A stretch of 5,835 bases of DNA, from NCBI GenBank assembly GCA_004292985.1, contig RDXT01000315.1:1-5835 (forward strand). The letters run 5' to 3'. Below are positions 5,626 through 5,835 of the stretch, in pieces. The notes beneath the pieces were generated by a model. The model ran no database searches, had not been told where the DNA came from, and saw only the letters and a list, made by a program, of their open reading frames with translations. Positions within the stretch are counted from its first letter, which is position 1, and each line of letters begins with the position of its first letter. This stretch comes from Bacteroidota bacterium (lineage in GTDB: Bacteria > Bacteroidota > Bacteroidia > J057). The position numbers and the translations under genes are program-made.

Positions 5626-5835
5626 TTACACCAGCTTCTCCAGCGAGCGGCGCATACGTCCTACAGCGTCTTTGAGCACATCGGAAGCATAGGCATACGA
5701 AAGGCGCACGTGCGTTTCGGTGCCAAATGCGGAGCCGGGAACCACTGCAAGGCCTTCGTCATCGAGCAGGAAGATGCAAAGTTCTTCGATGTTCGTGATT
5801 TTTTTGCCGTTGGGGGTGCTGCGTCCGATGAAAGC
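5626..5835 (-). CDS. AspC-type pyridoxal-phosphate aminotransferase, C-terminal fragment
   Basis: Reading the minus strand from the right edge gives 69 residues ending in TAA at 5626-5628; the start lies outside the window. The fragment reads AFIGRSTPNGKKITNIEE, then a helix LCIFLLDDEGLAVVPGSAFG, then THVRLSYAYASDVLKDAVGRM, ending RRSLEKLV. The VVPGSAFG and HVRLSYA motifs are typical of class I fold-type I aminotransferases of the aspartate aminotransferase (AspC/AspB) group. The Arg in VRLSYA (residue 44 of the fragment) corresponds to the Arg that binds the substrate alpha-carboxylate. These enzymes transfer amino groups between aspartate or related amino acids and 2-oxoglutarate, using pyridoxal phosphate in the cytoplasm. 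Substrate preference cannot be judged, because the lysine and most active-site residues are missing. It lies 12 bases upstream of rfaE1 in the same frame, so co-transcription is likely. Confidence 0.88.
   Translation of the reverse strand, partial: AFIGRSTPNGKKITNIEELCIFLLDDEGLAVVPGSAFGTETHVRLSYAYASDVLKDAVGRMRRSLEKLV

Overview
The window looks like ordinary chromosomal DNA of a Bacteroidota bacterium, with a Saprospiria- or Cytophagia-like lineage as my best guess. The evidence is indirect. The genes lack clear Shine-Dalgarno sequences. MetF carries the insertion typical of Bacteroidota homologues. The 417-residue exported protein belongs to a family I know mainly from Bacteroidota. The spacer at 560-932 is built of short repeats of a kind I associate with intergenic DNA of this phylum. 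Housekeeping genes are moderately GC-rich (34 of 60 bases in a hand-counted stretch at 3721-3780). The first gene is clearly AT-richer (19 of 60 at 241-300).

Layout, left to right: (1) 59-559 (+), a small predicted exported protein with a TonB C-terminal-like domain. (2) 560-932, a non-coding stretch of short direct repeats, GC-rich mini-hairpins and a terminator-like palindrome. (3) 933-2186 (-), an exported protein that related genomes often label 'asparagine synthetase B', but whose visible motifs suggest a ThuA/class I glutamine amidotransferase-like fold. (4) 2187-2306, a divergent promoter region. (5) 2307-3566 (+), a MacB/FtsX-type ABC transporter permease. (6) 3664-4620 (+), metF, methylenetetrahydrofolate reductase. 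(7) 4636-5613 (-), rfaE1/hldA, a PfkB-family heptose-7-phosphate kinase that converges on metF with a strong hairpin at the junction. (8) 5626-5835 (-), the C-terminal 69 residues of an AspC-type aminotransferase running off the right edge, probably co-transcribed with rfaE1.

The genes do not form one obvious pathway. metF serves folate and methionine one-carbon metabolism. rfaE1 makes an intermediate of ADP-heptose for lipopolysaccharide inner core. The aminotransferase serves amino-acid metabolism. The permease and the two exported proteins act at or beyond the inner membrane. I see no mobile element, CRISPR array, tRNA or rRNA, and no convincing new multi-gene system. The points most worth checking are the amidotransferase-like signature in the 933-2186 protein, the repeat mosaic at 560-932, the AT-rich TonB_C-like gene, and the hairpin embedded in the end of rfaE1.
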